Shown: piece by piece, positions 1 through 7,831 of the stretch | Layout: each line of letters opens with the position of its first letter | How positions within the stretch are numbered: the first letter of the stretch is position 1 | Program-made: the position numbers and the translations under genes | Notes under the pieces: model-generated | What the model saw: the letters and a program-made list of their open reading frames with translations, nothing else | What the model was told of the DNA's origin: nothing | Databases searched by the model: none | From: UMGS1851 sp900555605 | GTDB lineage: Bacteria; Bacillota; Clostridia; UBA1212; UBA1255 | Length of the DNA stretch: 12,477 nt | NCBI GenBank assembly: GCA_902472555.1 | Contig: CABROF010000075.1 | Span: 1-12,477 of the forward strand | Direction: 5' to 3'

Positions 1-258
1 GGCGGCCTGATCGACGAGCAGGCGCTGGCCGATGCGCTGAATAGCGGAATCATTGCCGGGGCTGCGCTCGACGTGCTCTCGAAGGAGCCTCCTCTGCCGG
101 ATCATCCGCTTTTAACAGCAAAGAATTGCCTGATCACACCGCATATCGCATGGGCCTCCCGGGAAGCCCGCACGCGGCTCGTCGAAGCGGTCTGCAAAAA
201 TATACAAAGTTTTCTCAGCGGCGGCCGAAGGAATGTGGTCAACCTGAAAAACATATAA
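1..258 (+). CDS. D-2-hydroxyacid dehydrogenase, glycerate/hydroxypyruvate type (C-terminal part)
   Basis: The reading frame is open from base 1, so the 5' part of the gene lies outside the window and only the last 85 residues are seen. They cover the end of the NAD-binding Rossmann domain (GGLIDEQALADAL, then GAALDVLSKEP) and the return to the catalytic domain (LITPHIAWAS). In this family the Glu of the DV-x-x-x-EP stretch (visible residue 29) and the His of TPHIAW (visible residue 48) form the proton relay; the substrate-binding Arg lies upstream of the window. The AWAS-x-EAR ending is usual for glycerate dehydrogenase (hydroxypyruvate reductase, HprA-like), which interconverts hydroxypyruvate or glyoxylate and D-glycerate or glycolate with NAD(P)H in the cytosol. 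Substrate choice cannot be settled from this fragment; lactate or phosphoglycerate-type relatives are less likely. It runs in the same direction as murG, 88 bp upstream of it. Confidence 0.88.
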   Translation, partial: GGLIDEQALADALNSGIIAGAALDVLSKEPPLPDHPLLTAKNCLITPHIAWASREARTRLVEAVCKNIQSFLSGGRRNVVNLKNI

Positions 259-335
259 TACGAAAGACACCTATATCCAAATTGACCATCCGCGGTACAT
301 GCCGCGCTGCGCGGCGCAGTCCGCAGATAGATAAC

Positions 336-341
336 GGGAGG
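336..341 (+). promoter_or_regulatory. Ribosome binding site of murG
   Basis: GGGAGG lies 5 nt before the ATG at 347 and fixes the start of murG. The rest of the 88-bp gap (259-346) holds a GC-rich stretch with short self-complementary words (GCGG-CCGC, CTGCGC-GCGCAG). I see no convincing promoter or terminator there, so murG may be read through from the upstream dehydrogenase. Confidence 0.7.
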
Positions 342-346
342 TTCTT

Positions 347-1510
347 ATGATAAAGATCATCTTAACAGGCGGCGGGTCAGCCGGCCATGTCACGCCGAAT
401 CTTGCACTGATTCCGCGGCTGAAGCAATTGGACGCGGATGCGCAAATCCATTATATTGGTTCCGCGGACGGCATTGAACGCGATATCATCGCTAAAACGC
501 CTGGTATCACCTACCACCCTATCCGCACCGGAAAGCTGCGCCGCTATTTTTCCCTGAAAAATTTTACCGACCCGTTCCGCGTCATCGGCGGGTATCATGA
601 TGCAAAAAAAATCATAAAGGAGCTCAGACCGGATCTTGTCTTTTCCAAAGGCGGTTTTGTCTCCGTTCCCGTTGCCGCGGCAGCGCATCATTATAAAATT
701 CCGGTGGTCTCCCACGAGTCGGATATCACCCCGGGACTGGCTAACAGAATCGCAAAAAAATACGCTACGAAAATCTGTCTGACCTTTCCGGACACATTAA
801 AGCAGATCGCACCGCCCTTAGGTGTCTGCACCGGATCGCCGATCCGGGAGGAGCTGTTTCACGGAGATCCCGAAAAAGCCAGAAAAATGCTGGGATTTGA
901 TCAGAAGCCTGTCATTCTGGTTATGGGCGGCAGCCTTGGTGCAAAATCGATCAATCAAGCAGTACGCGGCAGTCTGAAAACTTTAACTGCGCGCTATAAC
1001 ATCATCCATCTCTGCGGCAGAAACAATCTTGACAGTACGCTTCAATATGACGTTTCTCCGGCACAAAAAACGCAGCCGCCGGATGCGCCTGCCCAGAAAT
1101 CCGCGCAGACAGACCGTGCTTATTTGAAATCATACGCACAGTTTGAATTTATCTCTGAAGAACTGCCGGATTTCCTGGCACTGGCCGATTTTGTCGTGTC
1201 ACGGGCCGGATCCAATGCAATTCATGAATTTTTAGCGCTGCACAAGCCAATGCTGCTGATTCCGCTGTCTCTCGAGGCAAGCCGCGGAGATCAGATTCTA
1301 AATGCCGCTTCTTTCGAAAAACGCGGTTTTGCCATTGTCCTGCGGGATGAAAAGCTATCACCGCAAACGCTGGTTTCCGCTATCGGTTATCTAGAAAAAG
1401 ATCAATCCGCCCTCATCGAAAAGATGAAGGCGGAACCGAATACAAATGGCGTTGGTAAAATAATCGGCCTGATCAAGAGCCTGCTTCCGACTCTCAATAC
1501 AAATAATTAA
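347..1510 (+). CDS. murG: MurG-type UDP-GlcNAc:undecaprenyl-PP-MurNAc-pentapeptide N-acetylglucosaminyltransferase
   Basis: 387 residues, GT28 fold. MurG adds GlcNAc to lipid I on the inner face of the membrane to make lipid II, the last cytosolic step of peptidoglycan precursor synthesis. Visible motifs are the N-terminal glycine-rich loop TGGGSAGHVTPN (7-18), KGGFVSVPV (101-109), HESDITPGLANRIAKK (123-138, acceptor side), the second glycine-rich loop MGGSLGAKSIN (193-203) and the UDP-GlcNAc site SRAGSNAIHEF (285-295) plus SRGDQILNA (312-320). The HESD form and the SRGDQ form match the low-GC Gram-positive MurG branch that often occurs outside the dcw cluster; many such genomes carry two MurG copies. 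No other cell-wall gene is next to it here. An Ala/Pro/Gln-rich segment at about residues 236-258 looks like an extra surface loop in the C-terminal domain. The stop lies 17 bp inside the end of the opposite-strand gene. Confidence 0.9.
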   Translation: MIKIILTGGGSAGHVTPNLALIPRLKQLDADAQIHYIGSADGIERDIIAKTPGITYHPIRTGKLRRYFSLKNFTDPFRVIGGYHDAKKIIKELRPDLVFSKGGFVSVPVAAAAHHYKIPVVSHESDITPGLANRIAKKYATKICLTFPDTLKQIAPPLGVCTGSPIREELFHGDPEKARKMLGFDQKPVILVMGGSLGAKSINQAVRGSLKTLTARYNIIHLCGRNNLDSTLQYDVSPAQKTQPPDAPAQKSAQTDRAYLKSYAQFEFISEELPDFLALADFVVSRAGSNAIHEFLALHKPMLLIPLSLEASRGDQILNAASFEKRGFAIVLRDEKLSPQTLVSAIGYLEKDQSALIEKMKAEPNTNGVGKIIGLIKSLLPTLNTNN

Positions 1511-3557
1511 ATCGTCCGAACGGCGCGCAGTCTCCGTCCCTGTAGAAATTCATAACCTGATCCAGCACGATATGATCAGACCATTTGAATTCAAAAGACG
1601 GTTTCTGTGCGCCTGCTAATCCAAGCATTGCTCTCGGAATCTGCAAGGCCAGCAGGTTCTCCTCTATTACATACGGCACGTCTCCGACCTTCACCCAAGC
1701 GCCGTCCCGGTATGCAAAGCAGCTTCCCTCCGTGATCTTATAGTCATACCCCTCCCATCCGGTCTTTTTTTCTTTGTCTGTATCAAGCAGCAGCGTCATA
1801 AAGGTGTCATCATCTGTTCCCGCGCCTTCAATCTTCTCCGCACACGTACATAGGAAATATAAATGCTCCGCATCATATGCCGCCTTCGCAGAAATCAGGT
1901 TATTGCGGCCGGTCTGATTCTGATAATGCGTATTTCCCAATCCCGGATAATCCCGATGTGCGGCGGTGCCCTTATGGGAAATGTATTCCGGCCGAATATC
2001 CTCCCATGCCGCAAAATCACCGAGCTTGAGCGTATGGGCCGCCGTGTCTCTTTCCACATGCGCCAGCCCCTTAAATCGGCGGATATTTGCCGCCATCTGT
2101 AAATAATACGTATCCAGATATCCGTCAATATCCGGCTCAATATCCCTGCTGTGCTCCCGGTCATACTGGTCTACAAATGCAATCTGCGTGCTGTTGGGAT
2201 CAATTACCCAAGGGAGTCCGGGAAATTTTCCCATAATCCACTCGTTCCAGCCGGTAATAAATATATATTCCGGGTCAATCTGCAAAGCGTACTCCCACTG
2301 CTCCTGCACATTATATCCGTACTGATAGGAGTGATCCGTCAAACGGCTGTGTTTATCCGCAAACGTATAGCTTCTGCCGTAAGTTCCTTTATCGTTGAAA
2401 TGGGTGCAGATTCTGCCGTCACGTGCATTCTGCGCCACCCCGACCGTACACATTTCATAGGTGCCGTCTTCTTTTTTTACATATCCGTTCTGCGGCGCAA
2501 TTTCCAGCCAGCCCCACTGATCATTTCTGGTAGGTCCGCCTGCATACATGGGCTGACCGGGCCGGAATGTAAAAAATTCACGTAGCTCCTGATACAGCGC
2601 CGTTTCCTGATCACATCTGCCGCTTTCCGGAATCACCTCCGGATATGCCATCACAAGAGGCTTTCCGTCCCACATAAACCAAAGGTCGCGGTACAGCCCC
2701 GGTTTATACAGATTCTGGTACAATCCGCGCAGCATACTGAGCGTCGTGGGCACAGGACCGAAGTTCATCATAAACGCCACCTGCGGCGTAGGAATTCCAT
2801 CCTTTCTCGCATTTGTCAGTTCCTCCAGCAAAGGCATAAACGCATCGTCCCAGGTCCAGGATCCGTTGGTTGCATCAAATACCAGAACATCTACGCCCGC
2901 ATTCGCAAAATACTGCGCGTGCTTGCGGATTACATACGGATCGTCATTTCTGTAAAAGCCGTAAAAAGGTTCGTTCCAATGGACGACATCCCGGTCCGTC
3001 CAAATAGGATGCTTCATATCGTATTCCGCTTCCGGCGCCTCTTTCAGAATCTGTGTCAGATTGCGGGGATTGCCGTGCATGCTCAAATGGCGCCAGGTCC
3101 AATAGAACAGTCCCACAAACTTTTTTCTCGGAGGACCGGCTTCTTCGGCATCCGGCAATTTTCTGCCCAGCATATCCACAGCGGTCAGCAGATCATTGTT
3201 TGTCTCACGGAAACAGTATTCCGGCACAAGATAGGGCTCCTGATACGGACTCTCCTCGGTAAAAACAAATGCATCGAAATACCAGCCCCGCGGGCATTGA
3301 AACGCAATCTCATGGGTTCCGGAAAGCAGCGGAATTTCCGCGTGTGATTCCTCCAGATCATGGTAAGGCGCCGTGGAACGGCAGACAAGCACAGCTGCTA
3401 CCGTGCCGTCAACCAATAAATCAAACGTCCCGTTTCCGCCATATCCCTTAAAGGAAAACTTCAGTCCGCGGACAGGCTTTTCAAAGCGCACCGTACCGCA
3501 GGAAATCAGCCGGTCTTTATCAGCCGGACTGTCCTTTACTTTCAGTGTAATATTCAT
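1494..3557 (-). CDS. Putative glycoside hydrolase, GH99/GH71-like barrel with flanking carbohydrate-binding-like domains
   Basis: 687 residues, no signal peptide or membrane segment, so probably cytosolic. Residues 1-100 look like a small beta-sandwich of CBM6 type, ending in GTHEIAFQCPRGWYFDAFVF, as in modules that close with a GGW-x-x-D-x-F strand. Residues 145-495 resemble the TIM-barrel proteins related to GH99/GH71 (endo-acting alpha-mannosidases and relatives): FVGLFYWTW (147-155), YGFYRNDDPYVIRKHAQ (199-215), AGVDVLVFDATNG (220-232), KPLVMAYPE (299-307) and FITGWNEW (433-440). Likely acid residues are Asp228 and Glu439, by position only. Residues 555-687 resemble a CBM9-like/DOMON-type domain (LYFLCTCAEKI, then LLLDTDKEKKTGWEGYDYKI). 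The start has AGAGGGG about 7 nt upstream and its own promoter. The true substrate is unknown; a non-catalytic sugar-binding role is possible. Confidence 0.62.
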   Translation of the reverse strand: MNITLKVKDSPADKDRLISCGTVRFEKPVRGLKFSFKGYGGNGTFDLLVDGTVAAVLVCRSTAPYHDLEESHAEIPLLSGTHEIAFQCPRGWYFDAFVFTEESPYQEPYLVPEYCFRETNNDLLTAVDMLGRKLPDAEEAGPPRKKFVGLFYWTWRHLSMHGNPRNLTQILKEAPEAEYDMKHPIWTDRDVVHWNEPFYGFYRNDDPYVIRKHAQYFANAGVDVLVFDATNGSWTWDDAFMPLLEELTNARKDGIPTPQVAFMMNFGPVPTTLSMLRGLYQNLYKPGLYRDLWFMWDGKPLVMAYPEVIPESGRCDQETALYQELREFFTFRPGQPMYAGGPTRNDQWGWLEIAPQNGYVKKEDGTYEMCTVGVAQNARDGRICTHFNDKGTYGRSYTFADKHSRLTDHSYQYGYNVQEQWEYALQIDPEYIFITGWNEWIMGKFPGLPWVIDPNSTQIAFVDQYDREHSRDIEPDIDGYLDTYYLQMAANIRRFKGLAHVERDTAAHTLKLGDFAAWEDIRPEYISHKGTAAHRDYPGLGNTHYQNQTGRNNLISAKAAYDAEHLYFLCTCAEKIEGAGTDDDTFMTLLLDTDKEKKTGWEGYDYKITEGSCFAYRDGAWVKVGDVPYVIEENLLALQIPRAMLGLAGAQKPSFEFKWSDHIVLDQVMNFYRDGDCAPFGRFNYLY

Positions 3558-3631
3558 ACAGCTACCCCTCTCTTATTCATTTCAGCACCGCGCAGTGCCT
3601 GTATCCAATTCCATCCTTTTTAATTTTGTAC

Positions 3632-3660
3632 AGTATAGCACCATGTTTTTGGAAAAACAA
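3632..3660 (-). promoter_or_regulatory. Sigma-70/SigA-type promoter of the GH99/71-like gene
   Basis: Read on the minus strand, TTGTTT (3660-3655) and TATACT (3637-3632) are separated by exactly 17 bp. The predicted transcript start is near 3625, giving a leader of about 68 nt before the ATG at 3557. A 6-2-6 inverted repeat, GTTTTT-CC-AAAAAC (3645-3658), overlaps the -35 box and spacer and could be an operator, although A/T tracts make this repeat easy to get by chance. The 156-bp gap 3558-3713 holds nothing else I can support. Confidence 0.55.
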
Positions 3661-3803
3661 CCCGTTCCGCAGATAAATATTCCGAGCTTCCGAAATATCG
3701 GCCGCAGCTTCCTATGATTTGCAATACAAAGCCTGCTTCCGCATATTTATACATTTCCGGCATATATATGGCATGTAAAAAGCTGAAAATGGCGGGATCG
3801 AAT

Positions 3804-4538
3804 ATGATTGACCAATATATAGAACATATTGTTTCCGAAGAGGGGCTGAAAAAAAATACAACCTCTTCCTACAGATACGATTTAGAAGGCTTTCAGGCCT
3901 ATTTGAAAGGAATCAGCGTTACCGCGCCGGCGCAGATCAAAAGGGCTCATATTGTCTCATACCTATTGTATCTGCGGAGAATCGGCCGCGCCACCACCAC
4001 GATTCTTCGCTGTGCCGCTTCAATTAAAGGCTACTGTAAATATCTGGTGAAAAATGGATTGATCAGCGAAAATCCCTGTGAAGGACTGAAGCTTCCGAAA
4101 AATGAACAAAAAACAGTAAAAGCACCAACCAGTGTAGATGTAATCTCCCTGATGGATCAAATCAGCCAGCACTCTGTAAAAGGGATCCGGGACCGCGCCA
4201 TGATCGATTTGGTCGCAAGGACAGGAATGCGGGCCTCCGAAATGACCGCACTGAACCTTTCGGATTATATGGCGGACAAGGCATTGATTTCCTTGAAAAC
4301 AGAAAAGGGCGAACTTTTTTTCCCCCTTTCTCCGGAAACAAAATCCATGCTGGACCGCTATCTGAAAGACAGCCGTCCCACCATGTGCCGCAATGCGGAA
4401 ACTGCGTTATTTGTCAATATGGCAGGCCAGCGGATCACACGGCAGGGCTTCTGGAAAATCGTCCGGCAATACCATCAGCGGACCGGCAGTACGATTCCCA
4501 TCACGCCCCGGACCCTTCGCTATACATTATTAGGTTAA
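3804..4538 (+). pseudogene. xerD: XerD-like tyrosine recombinase, truncated before the catalytic tyrosine
   Basis: The frame is open from 3714, but the family match begins at MIDQYIEHIVSEEGLKKNT, so I take the ATG at 3804 (weak GGCGGG 8 nt upstream); ATGs at 3768 and 3789 are alternatives. Residues 1-90 form the SAM-like core-binding domain (LKKNTTSSYRYDLEGF). Residues 105-244 are the start of the catalytic domain: ARTGMRASEM with Arg I (R143), the Lys hairpin LKTEKGE (164-170), LFVNMAGQRITRQGFW (202-217) and TPRTLRY (234-240) with Arg II (R239). The usual HxxR His is Arg236. The protein then ends at TLLG. The family normally continues about 50 residues through the LLGH motif to the Tyr nucleophile, and neither is present in any + frame to 4640. 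244 residues against about 290-300 is normal. Strand cutting is therefore not expected. A partner-dependent or DNA-binding-only role is possible but less likely. Confidence 0.75.
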
Positions 4539-4556
4539 TAGGTTCCTTCGCGGATA

Positions 4557-4587
4557 AATAACAAAGCCGGCATACGGAAATGCCGGC
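4557..4587 (-). terminator. Rho-independent terminator of the purL-to-GH78 gene run
   Basis: On the minus strand GCCGGCAT (4587-4580), a 6-nt loop, and ATGCCGGC (4573-4566) form a perfect 8-bp stem followed by TTTGTTATT (4565-4557). It lies about 60 nt after the GH78 stop. An outer pair TCGCGGA (4548-4554) and TCCGCGA (4601-4607) encloses it and could extend the structure. Read on the + strand the stem has no T-run after it, so it is a poor terminator for the recombinase gene. Confidence 0.75.
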
Positions 4588-4645
4588 CTGTCCTGCGGAA
4601 TCCGCGATCTGCTGCCGAAAAGAAAAGGCCGCGGTCTGAATGCGC

Positions 4646-7342
4646 TTACCAGCTGATACTGAATTCATACCGTCCGGAACCGACTTCTACACCGGCATAC
4701 ATGCCCGCGCGCTGTGCCTCCATATAATTTCCGTTTACGGAAACATGGATTTCCCGTTCTTCCGGACAGCAGGAACCGCTCGCCGCAGGCAAAAATACAA
4801 CCGCACGGCTGTCAGCCGGCACACAGATTCTGGCAGTAAAGGTATAATGCTCCCCGTCCCTGCCCACGGCAGAAGACATTTCATAGCCGGCTTCAATCTG
4901 ACCTTTTACACACGGCATTTTTACAAACGCTCTGGAGATATGCCCCGGCCGGAATCGGATCTGAAACCGATCAAAGCCCGCCTCCAGCGGACGGATCCCG
5001 AATAAGCCGCGGGTGATCTGACTGGCCGGCGCGGATCCCCAGGGATGAGAAAATGTCATATTGCCTTTATTTCTTGTATTCCAAGCCTCAGTCGTAATCG
5101 TAGCACCTGCACCGCTAAGCATGTAAGCCCATGTACGCGCACCGAAGCTGTCATCCGGATCTGTCAGCAAACCCGCGGCAATATCCCCTGCATCCGCATT
5201 ATACAATCCTTCAAGAACAAAAAACGCGCCGTATACGCTGGTTTTAATCTTTCCGTCCCTGCGGATCTTATCCGCAAGACGCGCCGCCATTTCAGGACTG
5301 TCGTAAATGCCAAAGGCCAGTGCAAACGCAGTAGCATGCTGCGCATAATGTGCAATTTTTTCCCCATTTTCTTTCAGTCCGTCACAAAACGCGCCGCACT
5401 CCCTGTCATATAAGTAAGCAATCATGCTGCGCTTCAGCGTACCGTACAGAGAAACGTACTGCCGTTCGTCTTCCTCTTTCCCCAATGCCCGGGCAATTTC
5501 AGCCATTGCAAAATATGCGCCGCAGCTCACCGCATTCATAACCGTATTATAATATGCTTCTCCGAAGCAATACCCGTCATGCTCAGACTGCGGCCAATCT
5601 ACAAGCACGGAATCCCATCGATTCACATAGCTGTGGCATACATGCAGAAGTCCCTTTTCGGAATCAAGCTGCTCCGTATAGAATTTTGTTTTCAGAATAT
5701 CATAATTCGCTTCGATTGAGGCGGTATTTCCAGTATACAGATAATCCAGATACGCAATTATAACCGAATACAGCGCATATTCCACAGGCCACGTTCTGTG
5801 TGTGTTCAGATATTCTCCGGAGAAACGCGCAAGCGCGTAGCTGCTTTCAAAGGAATAAGACGACAGCATATTAATCAATGCATCCCCCTCATAAGCAAGA
5901 CGCTCTCTGGACTGAGAATCCACATAAAGATCCTGATTCGTCGCTTTAATTGTGTATTTTGTCAGCGCATAAATCTGGTTGAGCAGTTCGTTTGACGATT
6001 GAAAAAAGGAAGCGCTTTCGTCAAACTCCTGACGAAGCGCGATACCGGATATCATATCCGGCGTCAGTTCCACCGGACAGTTGAAAATTTCCGCATACCG
6101 AAACGTCTTCATGCCGATGTTGGAGATTTCCTGCGGACCCTTCCGCAGCGTCCAAAATTCCTGATACACATTTGTACTCCGCATGGCATATCGCACAGAG
6201 CCGTCCTCATTCAGTTCCTCGCCGCAATTGATTGTCAGGCGCGCAACTTTCGGGCTGTCGACGCACAGCCGAAGGCCGCCGACAAATTCTTTTCCGAAAT
6301 CTATAAAATAATGGCCTTCCTCCCGTTTTTCCACCAGAACGGCAGGCTGCGGAAACAAGCTTACATTTCCTGCAGGATAGGGCTCCAGTAATGCACTTTC
6401 ACGCATAGGACCGCGCAGTACGGCCGTATGCCAATCGGAATCATCATATCCCGGTTCCTTCCAGCCCACAGGATACAGGCACGCATTGATATTTTCAGCG
6501 GCAGCCGTATAGTACACAGTGCCGATGGAAAGGCCCTCCCCGAACAATTCTGTTGCATCAAAGGCCTTCCACTGTCCTACATCGCGCCCCGAATTCAAGA
6601 GAATCTCCTTCCGGCCGTTTCGGTAGAACAGCGTCAGCTGGCAGAGAAAGCTCTTATCGCTCACTGTATAATTCTCTGCGCTGATGACGTTTTCCCCTTC
6701 CCGCAGATAATTTGTAACATCGTAAGAATTATAATACAGAATTTCCTGATCGTCTCCTGTTTTTCCCAGTCTGGCCGGCCCTGCTCCGAGGAACGCCCCG
6801 TTCATGTAGATCCGGTATACATACTGCCGTATTTTTTCCGGAGAACTGGCAGTTACGCTGAGGATCGCCTTTTCCGCAAATTCCATACCTTCCAGAGAAA
6901 AGGCCGTACGAAGGAAAACAAAATTCGCATTTCCCGTTCCGTCGCCACTCCAAATGCCGTTCCGGTCTGCCCATTCTCCGCCTATGCCGGTGGTAAAAGC
7001 CTGCGGAGCCGATAAGGGACTTTCTGTCCCGTCCCAAACCTGAACCTGCCAATAATATAATTCGTTATCTTTTAATATCTCTGATATTCCTTCCGGTTTT
7101 ACATATGTATGATTTCCGGAAATGATACGGCCTGTGTCAAAAAGATAACAGCCGCGCCACAGGTCAGCCAGTCGTTTTCCGATCACAATCCGATATGCTT
7201 TCTGCTCAATATCGGCAGAATTGCTGTTGATCATCCATGAAAACGCCGGTACCCCGTTTGCCAGTCCATATGGCCGATCCAGTAGGTTTACCTTCAGACC
7301 GCTGGGCACGGTGCCTGTCTTGATCACACTTTTACCGTCCAT
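4646..7342 (-). CDS. GH78 alpha-L-rhamnosidase
   Basis: 898 residues, full length for the family, with no signal peptide. GH78 enzymes release terminal alpha-L-rhamnose from plant glycosides and pectin or cell-wall oligosaccharides by an inverting mechanism. Order seen: an N-terminal Fn3-like domain (residues about 12-118, with FSWMI and ELYYWQVQVWD), the beta-sandwich domain carrying NGAFLGAGPARLG (181-193) and NVISAENYTV (218-227), a second beta domain (335-440, FIDFGKEFVGGLRL and TFRYAEIF), the (alpha/alpha)6 catalytic domain (about 445-785) and a C-terminal beta domain. Catalytic landmarks are VDSQSRERLAYEGDALIN (474-491) with general acid Glu480 and Asp487, DWP at 582-584, TEAW with the likely base Glu752, and the SHPWGSAPA loop (765-773). 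It lacks secretion signals, so it should act on imported short rhamnosides. The ATG at 7342 follows GGAGG at 7357-7353, and the gene is the last of the minus-strand run. Confidence 0.93.
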   Translation of the reverse strand: MDGKSVIKTGTVPSGLKVNLLDRPYGLANGVPAFSWMINSNSADIEQKAYRIVIGKRLADLWRGCYLFDTGRIISGNHTYVKPEGISEILKDNELYYWQVQVWDGTESPLSAPQAFTTGIGGEWADRNGIWSGDGTGNANFVFLRTAFSLEGMEFAEKAILSVTASSPEKIRQYVYRIYMNGAFLGAGPARLGKTGDDQEILYYNSYDVTNYLREGENVISAENYTVSDKSFLCQLTLFYRNGRKEILLNSGRDVGQWKAFDATELFGEGLSIGTVYYTAAAENINACLYPVGWKEPGYDDSDWHTAVLRGPMRESALLEPYPAGNVSLFPQPAVLVEKREEGHYFIDFGKEFVGGLRLCVDSPKVARLTINCGEELNEDGSVRYAMRSTNVYQEFWTLRKGPQEISNIGMKTFRYAEIFNCPVELTPDMISGIALRQEFDESASFFQSSNELLNQIYALTKYTIKATNQDLYVDSQSRERLAYEGDALINMLSSYSFESSYALARFSGEYLNTHRTWPVEYALYSVIIAYLDYLYTGNTASIEANYDILKTKFYTEQLDSEKGLLHVCHSYVNRWDSVLVDWPQSEHDGYCFGEAYYNTVMNAVSCGAYFAMAEIARALGKEEDERQYVSLYGTLKRSMIAYLYDRECGAFCDGLKENGEKIAHYAQHATAFALAFGIYDSPEMAARLADKIRRDGKIKTSVYGAFFVLEGLYNADAGDIAAGLLTDPDDSFGARTWAYMLSGAGATITTEAWNTRNKGNMTFSHPWGSAPASQITRGLFGIRPLEAGFDRFQIRFRPGHISRAFVKMPCVKGQIEAGYEMSSAVGRDGEHYTFTARICVPADSRAVVFLPAASGSCCPEEREIHVSVNGNYMEAQRAGMYAGVEVGSGRYEFSISW

Positions 7343-7817
7343 ACAACGTCCGCCTCCTTATTTTTTTTGCAGCACCATTACAGAGAACGGCGCAAAATTG
7401 ATTTTCATCGTCTGCAAATTCCGCGGCCATTCTTTCCACGATTTGCGTACAGAGTCTCCGATAGGTCTCATTGTTCGGACAAGCATGCCGTCTGGCGCCG
7501 TGGGACATCCGCTTTCCGGAAGCATCTACAATCAGAATTTCCGGATATTTTTCACTGAGCCAAGCGGGAGGCGTACAAGTAGGCGTTCCCATGATCACAG
7601 CGATGCCTGCCTCCCGCAGGCAATCAACCAAATGGTGAAAAAAGGTAAAATTGTAGCTGCCTTCCGCAGGCTCCATGGTACTCCAAGCAAATTCGGCAAT
7701 GCGTACGGTATGAACGCCGGCCTCCTTCATCAGCCGAATATCCGCTTCTACCTGCTCCGCGGGCCAGATCTCCGGATAATATGCCGCGCCGAAATATGGC
7801 TTTTCTATATAAAACAT
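7332..7817 (-). pseudogene. GH42 beta-galactosidase remnant with internal deletion
   Basis: Residues 1-139, counted from the ATG at 7817, are a clean GH42 N-terminus: YFGAAYYPEIWP (8-19), DIRLMKEAGVHTVRIAEFAWSTMEP (26-50), GTPTCTPPAWL (77-87) and HGARRHACPNNETYR (106-120). GH42 enzymes are about 650-690 residues and hydrolyse beta-galactosides. Here the protein stops just before the family's NEYG catalytic acid, and the Glu nucleophile is also absent. After the DDEN codons the frame changes. Codons 140-161 make no family sense, but the neighbouring frame from 7402 to the TAA at 7358 reads INFAPFSVMVLQKK, a typical hydrophobic last strand of such glycosidases. The simplest reading is one internal deletion of roughly 1.5 kb that was not a multiple of three. 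A TTG at 7835 is an alternative start overlapping the upstream TGA; the ATG at 7817, with GGAG upstream, fits the family better. The product should be inactive. Confidence 0.8.
7353..7357 (-). promoter_or_regulatory. Ribosome binding site of the GH78 gene, abutting the old GH42 stop
   Basis: GGAGG sits 10 nt before the GH78 ATG and directly follows the TAA at 7360-7358. That TAA closes the shifted-frame GH42 tail, so in the intact ancestor GH42 and GH78 were probably translationally coupled. Confidence 0.6.
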
Positions 7818-7831
7818 CGTCTTCAGCTCCG

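Noticed and set aside
282..310. TTGACC as a -35 box before murG
   Set aside because: The region 17 bp downstream is GC-rich (GCCGCGCTGC) with no -10 box.
3719..3747. Possible + strand promoter TTGCAA-17-CATATT before the recombinase
   Set aside because: The -10 is poor and the region is AT-rich, so chance matches are likely. It agrees with a start downstream of 3747 but cannot prove it.
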